A stretch of 28,506 bases of DNA, taken from contig CAYTID010000019.1 in the NCBI GenBank assembly GCA_964437735.1, positions 1 to 28,506 of the forward strand, written 5' to 3'. Origin of the DNA: CAYTID01 sp964437735. Its GTDB lineage: Bacteria > Bacteroidota > Ignavibacteria > UBA10030 > BY39. Position numbers and translations under genes: made by a program. This document shows, piece after piece, positions 8,364 through 17,346 of this stretch. The notes beneath the pieces are model-generated. The model was not told the origin of the DNA. It did not search any database and saw only the letters and a list, made by a program, of their open reading frames with translations. The number at the start of each line of letters is the position of its first letter. Positions within the stretch are counted from its first letter, which is position 1.

Positions 8364-10532
8364 TTAACCTTTTTCCAATGTTTCTTCCTCAACGTTAACT
8401 TCTTGTATTTCCTTTAATATTTTTTGTTCTTCTAATTTCAATCTTTCTAATTCCAGTGGGTGTTCTTCTTCCATCTCCGTTTCTGTCAAAGTTCCTTTAA
8501 GCCAAGCCAAATTCATCGGATAGACATCGGGATTAAAAATTACGAAATAAATGTGCCAAACCAATATAGCTAAGGTCGCCAACCAGGCTTCATAATAATG
8601 TATCACCCGCGCGATATCCCAGCCAAGCTTTGTAAGTAAACCCATAAAAGTGTTATCAAACCATAAAATGAATCCGGTTACAACCATGACAATAGTCCCC
8701 CAAACTAATGCCCAATATTCACTTTTTTCGATATAACTAAACCTATCAAAGAGCGGTTTTACCTTTGATATCCCGAGATTATACTTCATTACACCGATTG
8801 CATCTGAAATATCCTTACGGACCGGAAGTAAATCTTTTATCAGTTGTTTACCTCTCGGAACAAACATTATATAATAAATGTGGTACAAACTTGCTCCAAT
8901 CATAACCACTGCCGCAATTCTGTGTAATAAATGTCGGACTTCAAAAATTTTTGGACTAATATCCTTTATTGATGATATCCACCAGGCATCCGGAAATTTC
9001 AACATAAATCCGGTAATAACCAAAACAATAAAGCTGATCATTAACGATAAATGTTGTATTCTTTCTGAAACATTCATCCTCAGGTATAATCTATGGCTTA
9101 CCTGATGATGTGGTATCAAACCTCTACGCGCCATTAAAATACGTTTCGATTTTTTCCTGAAGTCCAATAGATTATGAACAAACATTCCTCCTATGGTTAC
9201 GATAATTATGATAATATAAGCTGTCGCTACAAAATAAAGAACTGGTTCCTCCTTAGACGTAGCAATAACGTGTACCGATCCGATTGCAAAATTTTCATTC
9301 GCTCCCGGATGGCAGCTTCCACAAGTTGCGACAAGATTTGATTTATGCGTCCTTGATGTAGAATCTGTCGATGATTTTATATCGTGATAGCCATGACAAG
9401 ATGCGCAATTAGCAACCGTAAGGTCTCCCCCTTTTCCAGCCAGACCGTGATAGCTATCTTCAAAGCTGGCATATCTTTTACTCGCCAGACCGTATTTTTC
9501 ACTTAACTTCAAAGATTCATGGCATGGTGTACATATCTTTCCCGAAATATTCATTGGCGCTATCGGAGAATTCGGATCATCATGCGGTAAAATAGTATGT
9601 TCGCCATGACAATCTGTACATGTAGCTGATGATAAATTACCTTTTTTCAATGCTTCCCCGTGTTTACTGTCGTTGTAAACATTCATCACCGTTTCATGAC
9701 ACCTTCCACATGTCTCAGCAATATTTTTCTTTGCGACAAGGGAGGTCGGGTCGCTACCTTTTTTCATATCATGACTACCGTGACAATCACTACATGTGGC
9801 TGCATTCATTTTACCATCTCTGAATGCTTTTCCGTGTACACTTTGTTCGTATCCTTTAATAAATTCTGTAGATGGGCTTACAATCGCTCGAACATCCGGG
9901 TTATCCATATGGCATTTCAAACAAACTTCAGCTTCATGTTCGCGGCTTATGGGGGAATCGGATGATGTGATTGCTTTTATCGTATGTTCACCATGACAAT
10001 CAGTACAAAATGGAGCCCCCTTGACACCGTACAAAATTGCTTTTCCGTGATCTGATTCCAAGTAATGTTTTACTACCGAACCATGGCATTTTCCGCAGGT
10101 TTCCGCTTCGTGCTTCCTTCCTTCAGGAGTCCTCATTGCTTCCAGAAGCATTATATTATGAGTGCCATGACAGTCTTTACAAGTTGCTCCTCCTTTTGCA
10201 ATCCCATGAACACTCTGAGTGGACATCTCAGATTTAGATCCGTTATGACAATTAAGGCAATATACAGGTAAAATTTTTTTTGCATGCGGAATATCATCAG
10301 GAGAAAATCCGATGTGACAATCTACACATTCAAATCCGGAGTGTGGAGATTTTTCGAATATTTTAGAATCGAACCATAACGATTTAGTTTTTCCACTTTT
10401 TTGCATGGTTAACGTGTTATCACTATGGCATACCAGACAATCTTCTTTTGTTTGAGAATGTGCGACGGCAGCAAAGATTAACGATACAAATAACAAAAAT
10501 ACCAAGAAGATTTTTGTGTAATTGGAATTCAT
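8364..10532 (-). CDS. 13-heme cytochrome c fused to cytochrome b (CbcL-like)
   Basis: A 722-residue fusion. The signal peptide (about 1-26) is followed by a periplasmic domain with 13 CXXCH motifs (C32 to C404), a linking membrane helix (about 431-455) and a cytochrome b domain (about 484-668) with candidate heme b ligands H494, H537, H551, H645 and H660. The C-terminus is a charged, Glu/Lys-rich helix (683-722). The architecture matches CbcL of Geobacter, an inner-membrane quinol-oxidising cytochrome needed for reduction of extracellular acceptors, but with more hemes than its nine. The direction of electron flow is inference. The gene lies 26 bp after the receiver gene, with an AGGAG somewhat far (about 12 nt) from the ATG, and it ends exactly where the 19-heme gene begins. 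Confidence 0.92.
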   Translation of the reverse strand: MNSNYTKIFLVFLLFVSLIFAAVAHSQTKEDCLVCHSDNTLTMQKSGKTKSLWFDSKIFEKSPHSGFECVDCHIGFSPDDIPHAKKILPVYCLNCHNGSKSEMSTQSVHGIAKGGATCKDCHGTHNIMLLEAMRTPEGRKHEAETCGKCHGSVVKHYLESDHGKAILYGVKGAPFCTDCHGEHTIKAITSSDSPISREHEAEVCLKCHMDNPDVRAIVSPSTEFIKGYEQSVHGKAFRDGKMNAATCSDCHGSHDMKKGSDPTSLVAKKNIAETCGRCHETVMNVYNDSKHGEALKKGNLSSATCTDCHGEHTILPHDDPNSPIAPMNISGKICTPCHESLKLSEKYGLASKRYASFEDSYHGLAGKGGDLTVANCASCHGYHDIKSSTDSTSRTHKSNLVATCGSCHPGANENFAIGSVHVIATSKEEPVLYFVATAYIIIIIVTIGGMFVHNLLDFRKKSKRILMARRGLIPHHQVSHRLYLRMNVSERIQHLSLMISFIVLVITGFMLKFPDAWWISSIKDISPKIFEVRHLLHRIAAVVMIGASLYHIYYIMFVPRGKQLIKDLLPVRKDISDAIGVMKYNLGISKVKPLFDRFSYIEKSEYWALVWGTIVMVVTGFILWFDNTFMGLLTKLGWDIARVIHYYEAWLATLAILVWHIYFVIFNPDVYPMNLAWLKGTLTETEMEEEHPLELERLKLEEQKILKEIQEVNVEEETLEKG

Positions 10533-10558
10533 GCGATTAATTAACTCCTGATTTTAGA

Positions 10559-10942
10559 TTATTTTTCAAGTTGAAATAATTTATTTTCTTTTAAAATTTC
10601 TTCTATCACAACTGATAACTTTACCGGATCTACAGGTTTATAAAGTAATACTTTCACCATTTGGTTGATTTTTTGTTCGAATTCAATATTCGAAGGTTTA
10701 TAAGCGTGCAATAAAATTACAGGCAACTCAGGATGAAATTTTTTCAAGTTAGCAAGATTACCTAACAATTTTTCTTCGGCATGAATTGAATCAGCCAACA
10801 AAACCTCGAATGACTCATTCTTTATTAACTCATCCAGCAAACAAAAATCGGATACTGTTCTAACTCTGTAAGTTTGTTCAAACCACAAATTCATACTCTC
10901 ACAAAACTCGGTATCGAGACTAAATATCAGAATTTTATTCAT
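10559..10942 (-). CDS. Stand-alone, partly degenerate response-regulator receiver domain
   Basis: A 127-residue protein that fills a CheY-like receiver fold with no output domain. D51 (in LLADS) fits the phosphorylation site and K102 (in LLYKPVD) the conserved lysine. The usual acidic pair near the N-terminus is reduced to D10 with E12, and the conserved Thr/Ser before the Ala of strand 4 is replaced by His (LLHAY, H79). Phosphorylation-driven switching may therefore be altered or lost. It is the first gene of the cytochrome operon, with a sigma-54-like promoter about 70 bp upstream. No strong ribosome site is visible. It could tune the neighbouring NtrC-type system, act on the cytochrome complex, or be a leftover domain. 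The fold call is good; the role is unknown. Confidence 0.78.
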   Translation of the reverse strand: MNKILIFSLDTEFCESMNLWFEQTYRVRTVSDFCLLDELIKNESFEVLLADSIHAEEKLLGNLANLKKFHPELPVILLHAYKPSNIEFEQKINQMVKVLLYKPVDPVKLSVVIEEILKENKLFQLEK

Positions 10943-11010
10943 TATTTCAACAAAATGTTTTATGCATTTCTGTTTTAAGTGTTCAAACGAAAAATAGCCA
11001 TTAATTCACT

Positions 11011-11026
11011 GTCAATATTTGTGCCA
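11011..11026 (-). promoter_or_regulatory. Candidate sigma-54 (-24/-12) promoter of the cytochrome operon
   Basis: Read on the minus strand this is TGGCAC-AAATA-TTGAC. The -24 element is a perfect TGGCAC with the correct five-base spacer and TTG of the -12 element, but the usual GC at -12 is GA. A transcript would start near 11000, about 58 bp before the receiver gene at 10942. Two sigma-54 activator genes lie a few kilobases upstream, which supports the call. The GA at -12 is the main weakness. Confidence 0.5.
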
Positions 11027-11165
11027 TACATTTAGGAAATAAATCTTATTTATTTATTCAATAGATGATATTTTAGACAATTTTTCAGCAACATTCATAA
11101 AATATTTGCAATTATGAGAAGATTTTTTTAAATATTCCCGTTTTTGACATTTCTCAATCACTAAC

Positions 11166-11200
11166 AAAAAAAAAGCCGGGTCGCATTACTGGCCCGGCTT
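11166..11200 (-). terminator. Rho-independent terminator after the 9-heme cytochrome gene
   Basis: On the minus strand the 8-bp arms AAGCCGGG (11200-11193) and CCCGGCTT (11180-11173) enclose a 12-nt loop and run into a tract of nine T (11174-11166). It lies 20 bp after the stop of the gene at 11221 and separates it from the next operon. The rest of 10943-11220 is AT-rich and holds only the sigma-54-like site. Confidence 0.92.
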
Positions 11201-11220
11201 TAATTAACTGAATCGACAAA

Positions 11221-13359
11221 TTATTTAACAAGCAACATTTTCTTTACTTGTTTGAAATTGTTTCCTGATAACCTGTATAGGTATACTCCGGATGTCACTA
11301 GATTTCCAAAATTATCTGTCCCATTCCACTCGACGGAATAATTTCCCGGTATATGGTTTCCGTTTACTAACTGAGCCACTTCCTGCCCAATCGAGTTATA
11401 TATAGTTAAAGTAAGAGGACCGGCAACCGGTACGTTATATTTTATCACAGTAGTCGGATTGAACGGATTCGGATAGTTTTGAGCTAATTCGAAATTCTCC
11501 GGAATTCCGAGGGGTTCGAATTCTACCCCGGTTAAGGTTGTAATTGAACGTTGTAATAGTCCGATAACATACTTCGGATTATGAACGCCTTGTGAACCAT
11601 CATATTTCACATAAAGATAATTCCAGAATGCTTTTTTAAGATTATTTGAGTCAGGCGATGCTGAGATCATGGAACGGTTCACAGAATCTAATCCAACAGG
11701 TGGCAATGCCATTGCTAACTTCTTCTTCAAACCTTCGACCTCATTCACAAAAGCATCCGTCACGCCGTTTCCATCATAATCATAAGCAGAAAGAATATCC
11801 GTAAATTTAGTTATTCCTGTATGACAGTCAATACATCCTTTTACATTATCATAAACAACGTTCGTGTTAGGATCTTTATATGACATTGTCCAAGTGTGCA
11901 TACCAATTTTATCTCGCGCGACTGTGCCTGTATCAGTGGTTGCAGCCATATGGCAACCAACGCATGAATTTTCAACTAATCTGTGTGCGACACTGCTCGG
12001 GATATTTGTACCAAATGTGTGACCATTTTGTCCTAATAAGATATCGGTCGTCCCTGCATAATGCGGACCCCATGTACTCGACATGTTGGTTTGGGTAATA
12101 TATCTTTGTTCACCTCTTCTGTATTTATGGCAATTCGCGCATAATTTTCCTTTACCAAGATTAATGCTGGAATAATTAAATCCATTACCTAAAGTATCTG
12201 ACGTTGCTACAGTTTTGCGTAGATCCATAGAATGCGGATCGTGGCACGTCTGGCATGTTATCGGGGTTCTCGTATGTCTTCCATAGCCGGATGCAACACG
12301 CGGATCAAAGCTCTTACCTTTTGTCCAGTTAACAAATGCCTGACCATCATGGCATCGTGTGCACGCATTCAGATCGAACGATGTAACTACACTTGCTCCG
12401 GTAAAACCACGTGTATTTGCAGGACTTGCAACAAGACCACTATGGGTTGTATTTTCCCATTGAACATAACGGTTTTGTCTCCACGGTTCGTCATGGCACT
12501 GAGCGCAAACTCCGGAATTTATTGTCAATGGCTGTGTTCCGGCACCAAAATGCGTGGGATCTTTAGGTCCATGGCAACTTTCGCATCCAATCGTTCCAAA
12601 CATACTCAAGTTTTTCTTATCAGTGGTTAACAATGAATCAAATAGTCCTGTTCTCCAAGGGGTCCAATGAGAAACAACAAAACCAACGTTTGTCGCAACT
12701 TCATCAAAACCATTATTGGCAGCAAGAGCATTTTTATTATAACCTGTTGTATGACATTTGAAGCAACTTTCTCCCCAATAAGCCGCAATCTGACCATCCA
12801 TACCTCTTTTAAACTTTGTCGCATGATCCGAAGTCTTCCATGGATTATAGACAGTATTCGCAGTCGCGCTTGATGTATGGCAACTTGCGCAATTAAACGG
12901 TGCGCTCGTTACGCTCTGCCAGTTTGTTCCGGTATAATTTGCTGCTGTTATTACTTGTGATGTAGAGTGTGAGCCGGCAGTAGTAGTTATGGTTATATTT
13001 ACAGTATAATTGCCAGCCATATCAGGACGGAAATTTGTCCTTTGGCTGGTCGTTGATTCCAAAACAGTGAGTGAACCACTTGGTTTTGATCCTAATGACC
13101 AACTATAGGTTAACGCGGGTTTAAAAATTGTAGCACCGGCAGTATCCCAGCCGGTCATCCACACCATTGTACCAACTCCAACTGTCCTTAAACCTGTTGA
13201 TACATTATCCCAACTATTCGGATTAGGTAAATTCAGTGCATGCAGCATGTGGATCGACATTGCCTCGATCTTGATAGCTGCTTTTTGTGTATAAACAACG
13301 CCGCTGAATAAAACCAAAACCATCATGGATAATATAATTGTAATAAATGTTTTTTTCAT
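11221..13359 (-). CDS. Secreted 9-heme cytochrome c with T9SS sorting domain
   Basis: I choose the ATG at 13359 because AGGAG lies 5-6 nt upstream and it begins a clear signal peptide (MKKTFITIILSMMVLVLFSG); an in-frame start at 13434 adds 25 residues without one. The 712-residue product has a PKD-like beta domain (about residues 80-140, ending with AGNYTVNITITT), then nine CXXCH motifs over the middle 400 residues. The C-terminal Ig-like sorting domain holds AQNYPNPFNPTT and ends with KQVKKMLLVK, the type A signal for type IX secretion. The protein should therefore be exported across the outer membrane and left on the surface or released. It could be the terminal electron carrier for the inner-membrane b/c modules downstream. 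No homologue with a known substrate is recognised. Confidence 0.93.
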   Translation of the reverse strand: MKKTFITIILSMMVLVLFSGVVYTQKAAIKIEAMSIHMLHALNLPNPNSWDNVSTGLRTVGVGTMVWMTGWDTAGATIFKPALTYSWSLGSKPSGSLTVLESTTSQRTNFRPDMAGNYTVNITITTTAGSHSTSQVITAANYTGTNWQSVTSAPFNCASCHTSSATANTVYNPWKTSDHATKFKRGMDGQIAAYWGESCFKCHTTGYNKNALAANNGFDEVATNVGFVVSHWTPWRTGLFDSLLTTDKKNLSMFGTIGCESCHGPKDPTHFGAGTQPLTINSGVCAQCHDEPWRQNRYVQWENTTHSGLVASPANTRGFTGASVVTSFDLNACTRCHDGQAFVNWTKGKSFDPRVASGYGRHTRTPITCQTCHDPHSMDLRKTVATSDTLGNGFNYSSINLGKGKLCANCHKYRRGEQRYITQTNMSSTWGPHYAGTTDILLGQNGHTFGTNIPSSVAHRLVENSCVGCHMAATTDTGTVARDKIGMHTWTMSYKDPNTNVVYDNVKGCIDCHTGITKFTDILSAYDYDGNGVTDAFVNEVEGLKKKLAMALPPVGLDSVNRSMISASPDSNNLKKAFWNYLYVKYDGSQGVHNPKYVIGLLQRSITTLTGVEFEPLGIPENFELAQNYPNPFNPTTVIKYNVPVAGPLTLTIYNSIGQEVAQLVNGNHIPGNYSVEWNGTDNFGNLVTSGVYLYRLSGNNFKQVKKMLLVK

Positions 13360-13470
13360 TTTTTCTCCTAGTTTGTGTTTGATAGATATTTTTTTAAAAG
13401 ATATATTGAATCGAACGATTGTAAAAGCTCCCAATTTACAAAATTTCTTGATACCAACGACAGATTATTT

Positions 13471-13486
13471 TGCTGAAAATAGGCCA
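13471..13486 (-). promoter_or_regulatory. Weak sigma-54-like site upstream of the 9-heme cytochrome
   Basis: The minus strand reads TGGCCT-ATTTT-CAGCA. The invariant GG and GC doublets have the correct 10-base separation, but four other consensus positions differ. A transcript would begin about 100 bp before the ATG at 13359. The evidence is weak and rests partly on the nearby sigma-54 activators. Confidence 0.2.
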
Positions 13487-13603
13487 TTCAAAACACCTGC
13501 AACAATATTATTTCACTAGTATTGATTTTTAAATCTTGATTTAAATTAGTACAATACATATTAAAAAGCAACATTTTTTTAAAAAAAAATAAATAAAAAT
13601 ATT

Positions 13604-14962
13604 TTATTTGAGTGCGATATCAAGATCATGCATTCTTCGATATAGGGTAGAAGTACTAATATTTAAAGCTTTTGCCACTTTCTCTTTGTCGTAATTATAC
13701 AATTCTAACGCACGATCGATATACGATTTTTCAAATTCTCTGATAGCGTCGTCTAAATTTTTAAAATTTAATTCAAAACCTTTGAAAAATTGTGATTTAA
13801 TTATATCGGGTAAATCGCCTATTTTAATAACCTCATCAGTAGTGAAAATTACCCCTCTTTCTATCACATTTTCGAGTTCCCTCACTTCACCCTTCCATAT
13901 GTGATTCATCAAAGCATGCATTGCATTGTTATCAACCATCTTAACAGGCTTGTTCATGCAGATACTATATTTTTGAACAAAATGATTTACCAATAAGGGA
14001 ATGTCTTCTTTCCTGTCTATAAGTGACGGAAGTGTAATTTGTACAACGTTCAATCTGTAAAATAAATCTTCACGAAATTTTCCTTCTCTAACCAATTCTG
14101 TAAGGTCTTTATTGGTCGAAGCAATAATGCGTAAATTTATTTTAAGAGAATTTGTTTCGCCTACAGGAAAAATTTCCTGTTGTTCTATTGCCCTAAGGAG
14201 CTTAACCTGTAAATGTAAAGGTATTTCACTTACTTCATCAAGAAAAATTGTACCACCATCGGCAACTGAAAATATTCCGATTTTATCATTTAATGCTCCT
14301 GTAAAAGATCCTTTTTTATGACCGAAAAGTTCACTCTCGAATAAAGTTTCTACAACTGCACCACAATTTATAGGGATAAAAGGTTTGTCTTTACGTGGAC
14401 TATTGTAATGAATTGCCCTCGAAATTAATTCTTTACCGGTTCCGCTTTTCCCCGACACAATAACATTACTCGTGGAGTTCGAAAGGCGCTTTATCATATC
14501 AAAAATTTTTTGCATCGCAGGGCTCTTGCCGATTATGTTATTAAAATCATAATCATTATTAATCTGCTGTTTTAAATAAATATTTTCAGCTATTACCTTT
14601 TTATATGCAATAATTTTATTGATCCGACTAATAAGATCATCGAAATCTATTGGTTTAATGATGTAATCATAAGCGCCTTTTCTGAGTGCCTGTACTGCTG
14701 TATCAACTGAAGCATAAGCAGTTATAAGTAAAACAATAACTTCCGGAGTTGCTTGTAGAGCGCGAGTTAAAAGCTCCGGACCTTTCAATTCCGGCATTTC
14801 GATGTCTGTAATAATTATATCGAAAGGATTTACCAGATGTTTATTCAGCGCTGCCTGACCATTTCCGGCTGTTTCAACAGTAAAACCCTCTTTCGTCAAA
14901 ACAAATGATAACGACTCGCTGATAATTTCTTCATCGTCCGCTATTAAAATTCTTACAGACAT
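13604..14962 (-). CDS. Sigma-54-dependent NtrC-family response regulator (first copy)
   Basis: A 452-residue transcription activator. The N-terminal receiver has the acidic pair D9/D10 and the phosphorylation site D53 (IITDIEMPELKG), with the conserved Lys in IIKPID. The central AAA+ domain has Walker A (SGKSGTGKE), the sigma-54 contact loop in the GSFTGA form of GAFTGA, and Walker B (GTIFLDEV). The C-terminus ends in a Fis-type helix-turn-helix (VAKALNISTSTLYRRM). It is closely similar along its whole length to the regulator at 17347-18702, so one is a duplicate of the other. It lies 21 bp after ccmF in the same direction. No kinase is next to it; the kinase at 18718 may serve both. Probable targets are the cytochrome operons with sigma-54-like sites. 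Confidence 0.94.
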   Translation of the reverse strand: MSVRILIADDEEIISESLSFVLTKEGFTVETAGNGQAALNKHLVNPFDIIITDIEMPELKGPELLTRALQATPEVIVLLITAYASVDTAVQALRKGAYDYIIKPIDFDDLISRINKIIAYKKVIAENIYLKQQINNDYDFNNIIGKSPAMQKIFDMIKRLSNSTSNVIVSGKSGTGKELISRAIHYNSPRKDKPFIPINCGAVVETLFESELFGHKKGSFTGALNDKIGIFSVADGGTIFLDEVSEIPLHLQVKLLRAIEQQEIFPVGETNSLKINLRIIASTNKDLTELVREGKFREDLFYRLNVVQITLPSLIDRKEDIPLLVNHFVQKYSICMNKPVKMVDNNAMHALMNHIWKGEVRELENVIERGVIFTTDEVIKIGDLPDIIKSQFFKGFELNFKNLDDAIREFEKSYIDRALELYNYDKEKVAKALNISTSTLYRRMHDLDIALK

Positions 14963-14983
14963 ATTTTATGGACAACTTTTAAT

Positions 14984-17203
14984 TTAAACAACCTTAAAAT
15001 TTATTTTCTCCTTTGTTCCGTTTCCTTGAAAGCGCTTGATTATTGCTATTATCGTTCCGAGTGTTAGCAAAATCGTCCCCAACCAAACAAAATTCATAAA
15101 CGGTTCTATGCTGAATTCAACAACTGCGATATTTTCACCGGGAATAATTCCTGTTTCAAATCCCCCGAATGTCAATTCAATCATCTTCGAGTCAGCATTC
15201 AAATTCGAAAGTATAACAGTTTTGTTTGAACCGTCGTTTGTCGGAAGCAACTCAGTCGAAGATTTTCGAACATTATCTACATAATTGACTACCGGTTTTA
15301 TATTGTACGTTTTACCACCGTAAGTGACAATTAACTTTGCCCCAATCTGAACCGATTCAGTCATTCCGTGTTGGTCAAATTCAAATCCGGTGAATTCAAT
15401 CTCATAATCATTGAAAATGTCCTTTGATCCTTTATCGAGAACTAATTTATCGCCTGCTTCAGATTCAGCTTGAGTTCTTTCGAGAACAGATATATATGTA
15501 TCCCAAAGTGGATAGATCGTTATATCGGGTTCTCTCATCCAAGCGTTATTGTATGTACTAAAATAATGCTTAGGATGTTTGTGGTGAACCTTCCCATTTT
15601 TTTCGATGTCAATATTGATACTGGTTTTTCCGTCGGCGCTTTCAGTTGCATTAATATATGTTAATTTATAGCCCATTGCGTCAGCTGGTTTGTTTTGTAT
15701 TAATTTCAGTTGGACACTTTCGTCAAAATTACCTGAAATAATTATACCGATAAACATTAGTCCCACACCAAAATGTGATAAGGGTCCGGCAACATTTTTC
15801 CAACCTAATTTCAATTGAACGAACATAGTTAACAAGTTCGACCAAACAGCGAATGCTGATGCAAGAACAAAAATTAATAAAGCAATATCTCTTACACCAA
15901 AAATAAACGCTATTATTGTTGAAATTAGTGTTAAAACAAATGACGTAATTAACCTGTTCTTTAGTACAACTCCGGGAAAATGACCCCACATCAACAATGG
16001 TGTAATGCCGAGAAGCAAGACAATGATTATTCCGATTGGAAAATTTACTTTATCATAAAAACTAATGTCGACCTGAGACGGACTTGAAGCGAACAAACCT
16101 GTAATTATGGGTGATGAGGTACCTATGAGAATGAACAGAGCTGATAAACACAAAGCAATCAAACTCCAGAATAATCCGCTTTCTCGATTTAGTTTAAACG
16201 GGTCGAGTTTCACCTGTTGAATAATATTTCTTGATAAAAATATTGAGACGGTTCCAATGCACAATACCACCAGCATAAAGGAAGTTAAATATAAATTCTG
16301 TCCGTTATCCTGAAATGAATGAACTGAAAAATCAGCCAAGACTCCGCTTCGAGTAAGAAATGTTGCATATATCACCAGAACAAAAGAGACCACTGATAAA
16401 AACAGATTAGATTTTATTAAAGAATTCTTTGCTTTTTGGATAACCAACCCATGAAACAAAGCCAGGGTTGTTAACCAGGGAACTAATGATGAATTTTCAA
16501 CCGGGTCCCAACCCCAATATCCTCCCCAACCTAATACTTCATAAGCCCAGAATCCACCGATAATGATACCGGCACCCAAAGTCGCTGACGAGAATAACGT
16601 CCATGGTAATGCCAAATCTACAAAATTTGAAAAACTCTTATTTATCATTGATGCCATAGCCAGCGCGAATGGTATGGTGATAGCTGCATACCCAACAAAA
16701 AGGACCGGAGGATGAACAACCATCCAAGGATCTTGCAACAATGGATTAAGTCCTGCACCATCAGGAGGAATTGTTGGAAGTATCTCAAAAGGTGATCTAT
16801 CAATCATCAGAAAGAGGAAAAAAGCTTGTGCGATTAAAATAAAAAACATAGTCCACGATTCAAATTGTTTTGCACTTTTTAGAGCAAAAAATCCCATCAC
16901 ACTTATTAAAAGAGTCCATAAAAGAAACGATCCTTCCTGCCCTGCCCAAAAGGAAGATACCAGATAACCAAGTGGAAGTGAGCGCGAACTATATCTGTAT
17001 ATATAATCATACTGGAATTGATGTGTCAGAATGAGATACATAAAATATGCGCTTGTGAGAATCAACAGATTCATGGCAAGCTTGTAAAATAATCTAGCCG
17101 GTCGAAGAGATTTTGCATCTGACCTACCGGCATTAAAATAGAAGTATGCCGAAATCAGCGTTAATGCAAATGTTAGAATTGTTAAAATGATGCCTATGTT
17201 CAT
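14984..17203 (-). CDS. ccmF: Cytochrome c heme lyase CcmF
   Basis: A 739-residue polytopic membrane protein of cytochrome c maturation system I, which ligates heme to CXXCH cysteines in the periplasm. The WWD heme-handling motif is plain (WGGYWGWDPVENSSL, residues 226-240), flanked by histidines expected to hold heme (H164 in VVHPPVLF, H251 in LFHGL). DGAGLNPLLQDPW (148-160) is another CcmF hallmark. It is about 90 residues longer than E. coli CcmF; a large soluble periplasmic loop occupies roughly 510-690, before the last membrane helix. No other ccm genes are in the window, so CcmABCE must be elsewhere or this is a paralogue dedicated to the local multiheme proteins. It sits between two sigma-54 activator genes. 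Confidence 0.94.
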   Translation of the reverse strand: MNIGIILTILTFALTLISAYFYFNAGRSDAKSLRPARLFYKLAMNLLILTSAYFMYLILTHQFQYDYIYRYSSRSLPLGYLVSSFWAGQEGSFLLWTLLISVMGFFALKSAKQFESWTMFFILIAQAFFLFLMIDRSPFEILPTIPPDGAGLNPLLQDPWMVVHPPVLFVGYAAITIPFALAMASMINKSFSNFVDLALPWTLFSSATLGAGIIIGGFWAYEVLGWGGYWGWDPVENSSLVPWLTTLALFHGLVIQKAKNSLIKSNLFLSVVSFVLVIYATFLTRSGVLADFSVHSFQDNGQNLYLTSFMLVVLCIGTVSIFLSRNIIQQVKLDPFKLNRESGLFWSLIALCLSALFILIGTSSPIITGLFASSPSQVDISFYDKVNFPIGIIIVLLLGITPLLMWGHFPGVVLKNRLITSFVLTLISTIIAFIFGVRDIALLIFVLASAFAVWSNLLTMFVQLKLGWKNVAGPLSHFGVGLMFIGIIISGNFDESVQLKLIQNKPADAMGYKLTYINATESADGKTSINIDIEKNGKVHHKHPKHYFSTYNNAWMREPDITIYPLWDTYISVLERTQAESEAGDKLVLDKGSKDIFNDYEIEFTGFEFDQHGMTESVQIGAKLIVTYGGKTYNIKPVVNYVDNVRKSSTELLPTNDGSNKTVILSNLNADSKMIELTFGGFETGIIPGENIAVVEFSIEPFMNFVWLGTILLTLGTIIAIIKRFQGNGTKEKINFKVV

Positions 17204-17234
17204 ATTTTTCCTTTATTTATAATTATCTTATTAC

Positions 17235-17250
17235 TTCAATTATTATGCCA
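17235..17250 (-). promoter_or_regulatory. Candidate sigma-54-like promoter of ccmF
   Basis: The minus strand reads TGGCAT-AATAA-TTGAA: five of six bases of the -24 element, correct spacer, and TTG at -12 again followed by A rather than C, as at 11011-11026. A start near 17225 would leave a leader of about 20 bp before the ccmF ATG at 17203, with an AAAGGAA ribosome site. The shared TTGA variant in two sites raises interest, but AT-rich DNA makes chance matches likely. Confidence 0.33.
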
Positions 17251-17346
17251 ATGTAAAATCTTGAATTTAACCTGTTTTTAAATTATTAAATGGATTTTTT
17301 GCAAATTTGGGAAGTTTAACAGTTTTTTTCTTATAAATACTAATTT

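Noticed and set aside
12232..12630. A 132-codon frame on the plus strand inside the 9-heme cytochrome gene
   Set aside because: It is antisense to a gene with clear CXXCH motifs, signal peptide and sorting domain, and has no ribosome site or recognisable domain.
13360..13434. A 25-residue N-terminal extension of the 9-heme cytochrome
   Set aside because: It would bury the signal peptide; AGGAG at proper spacing supports the ATG at 13359.
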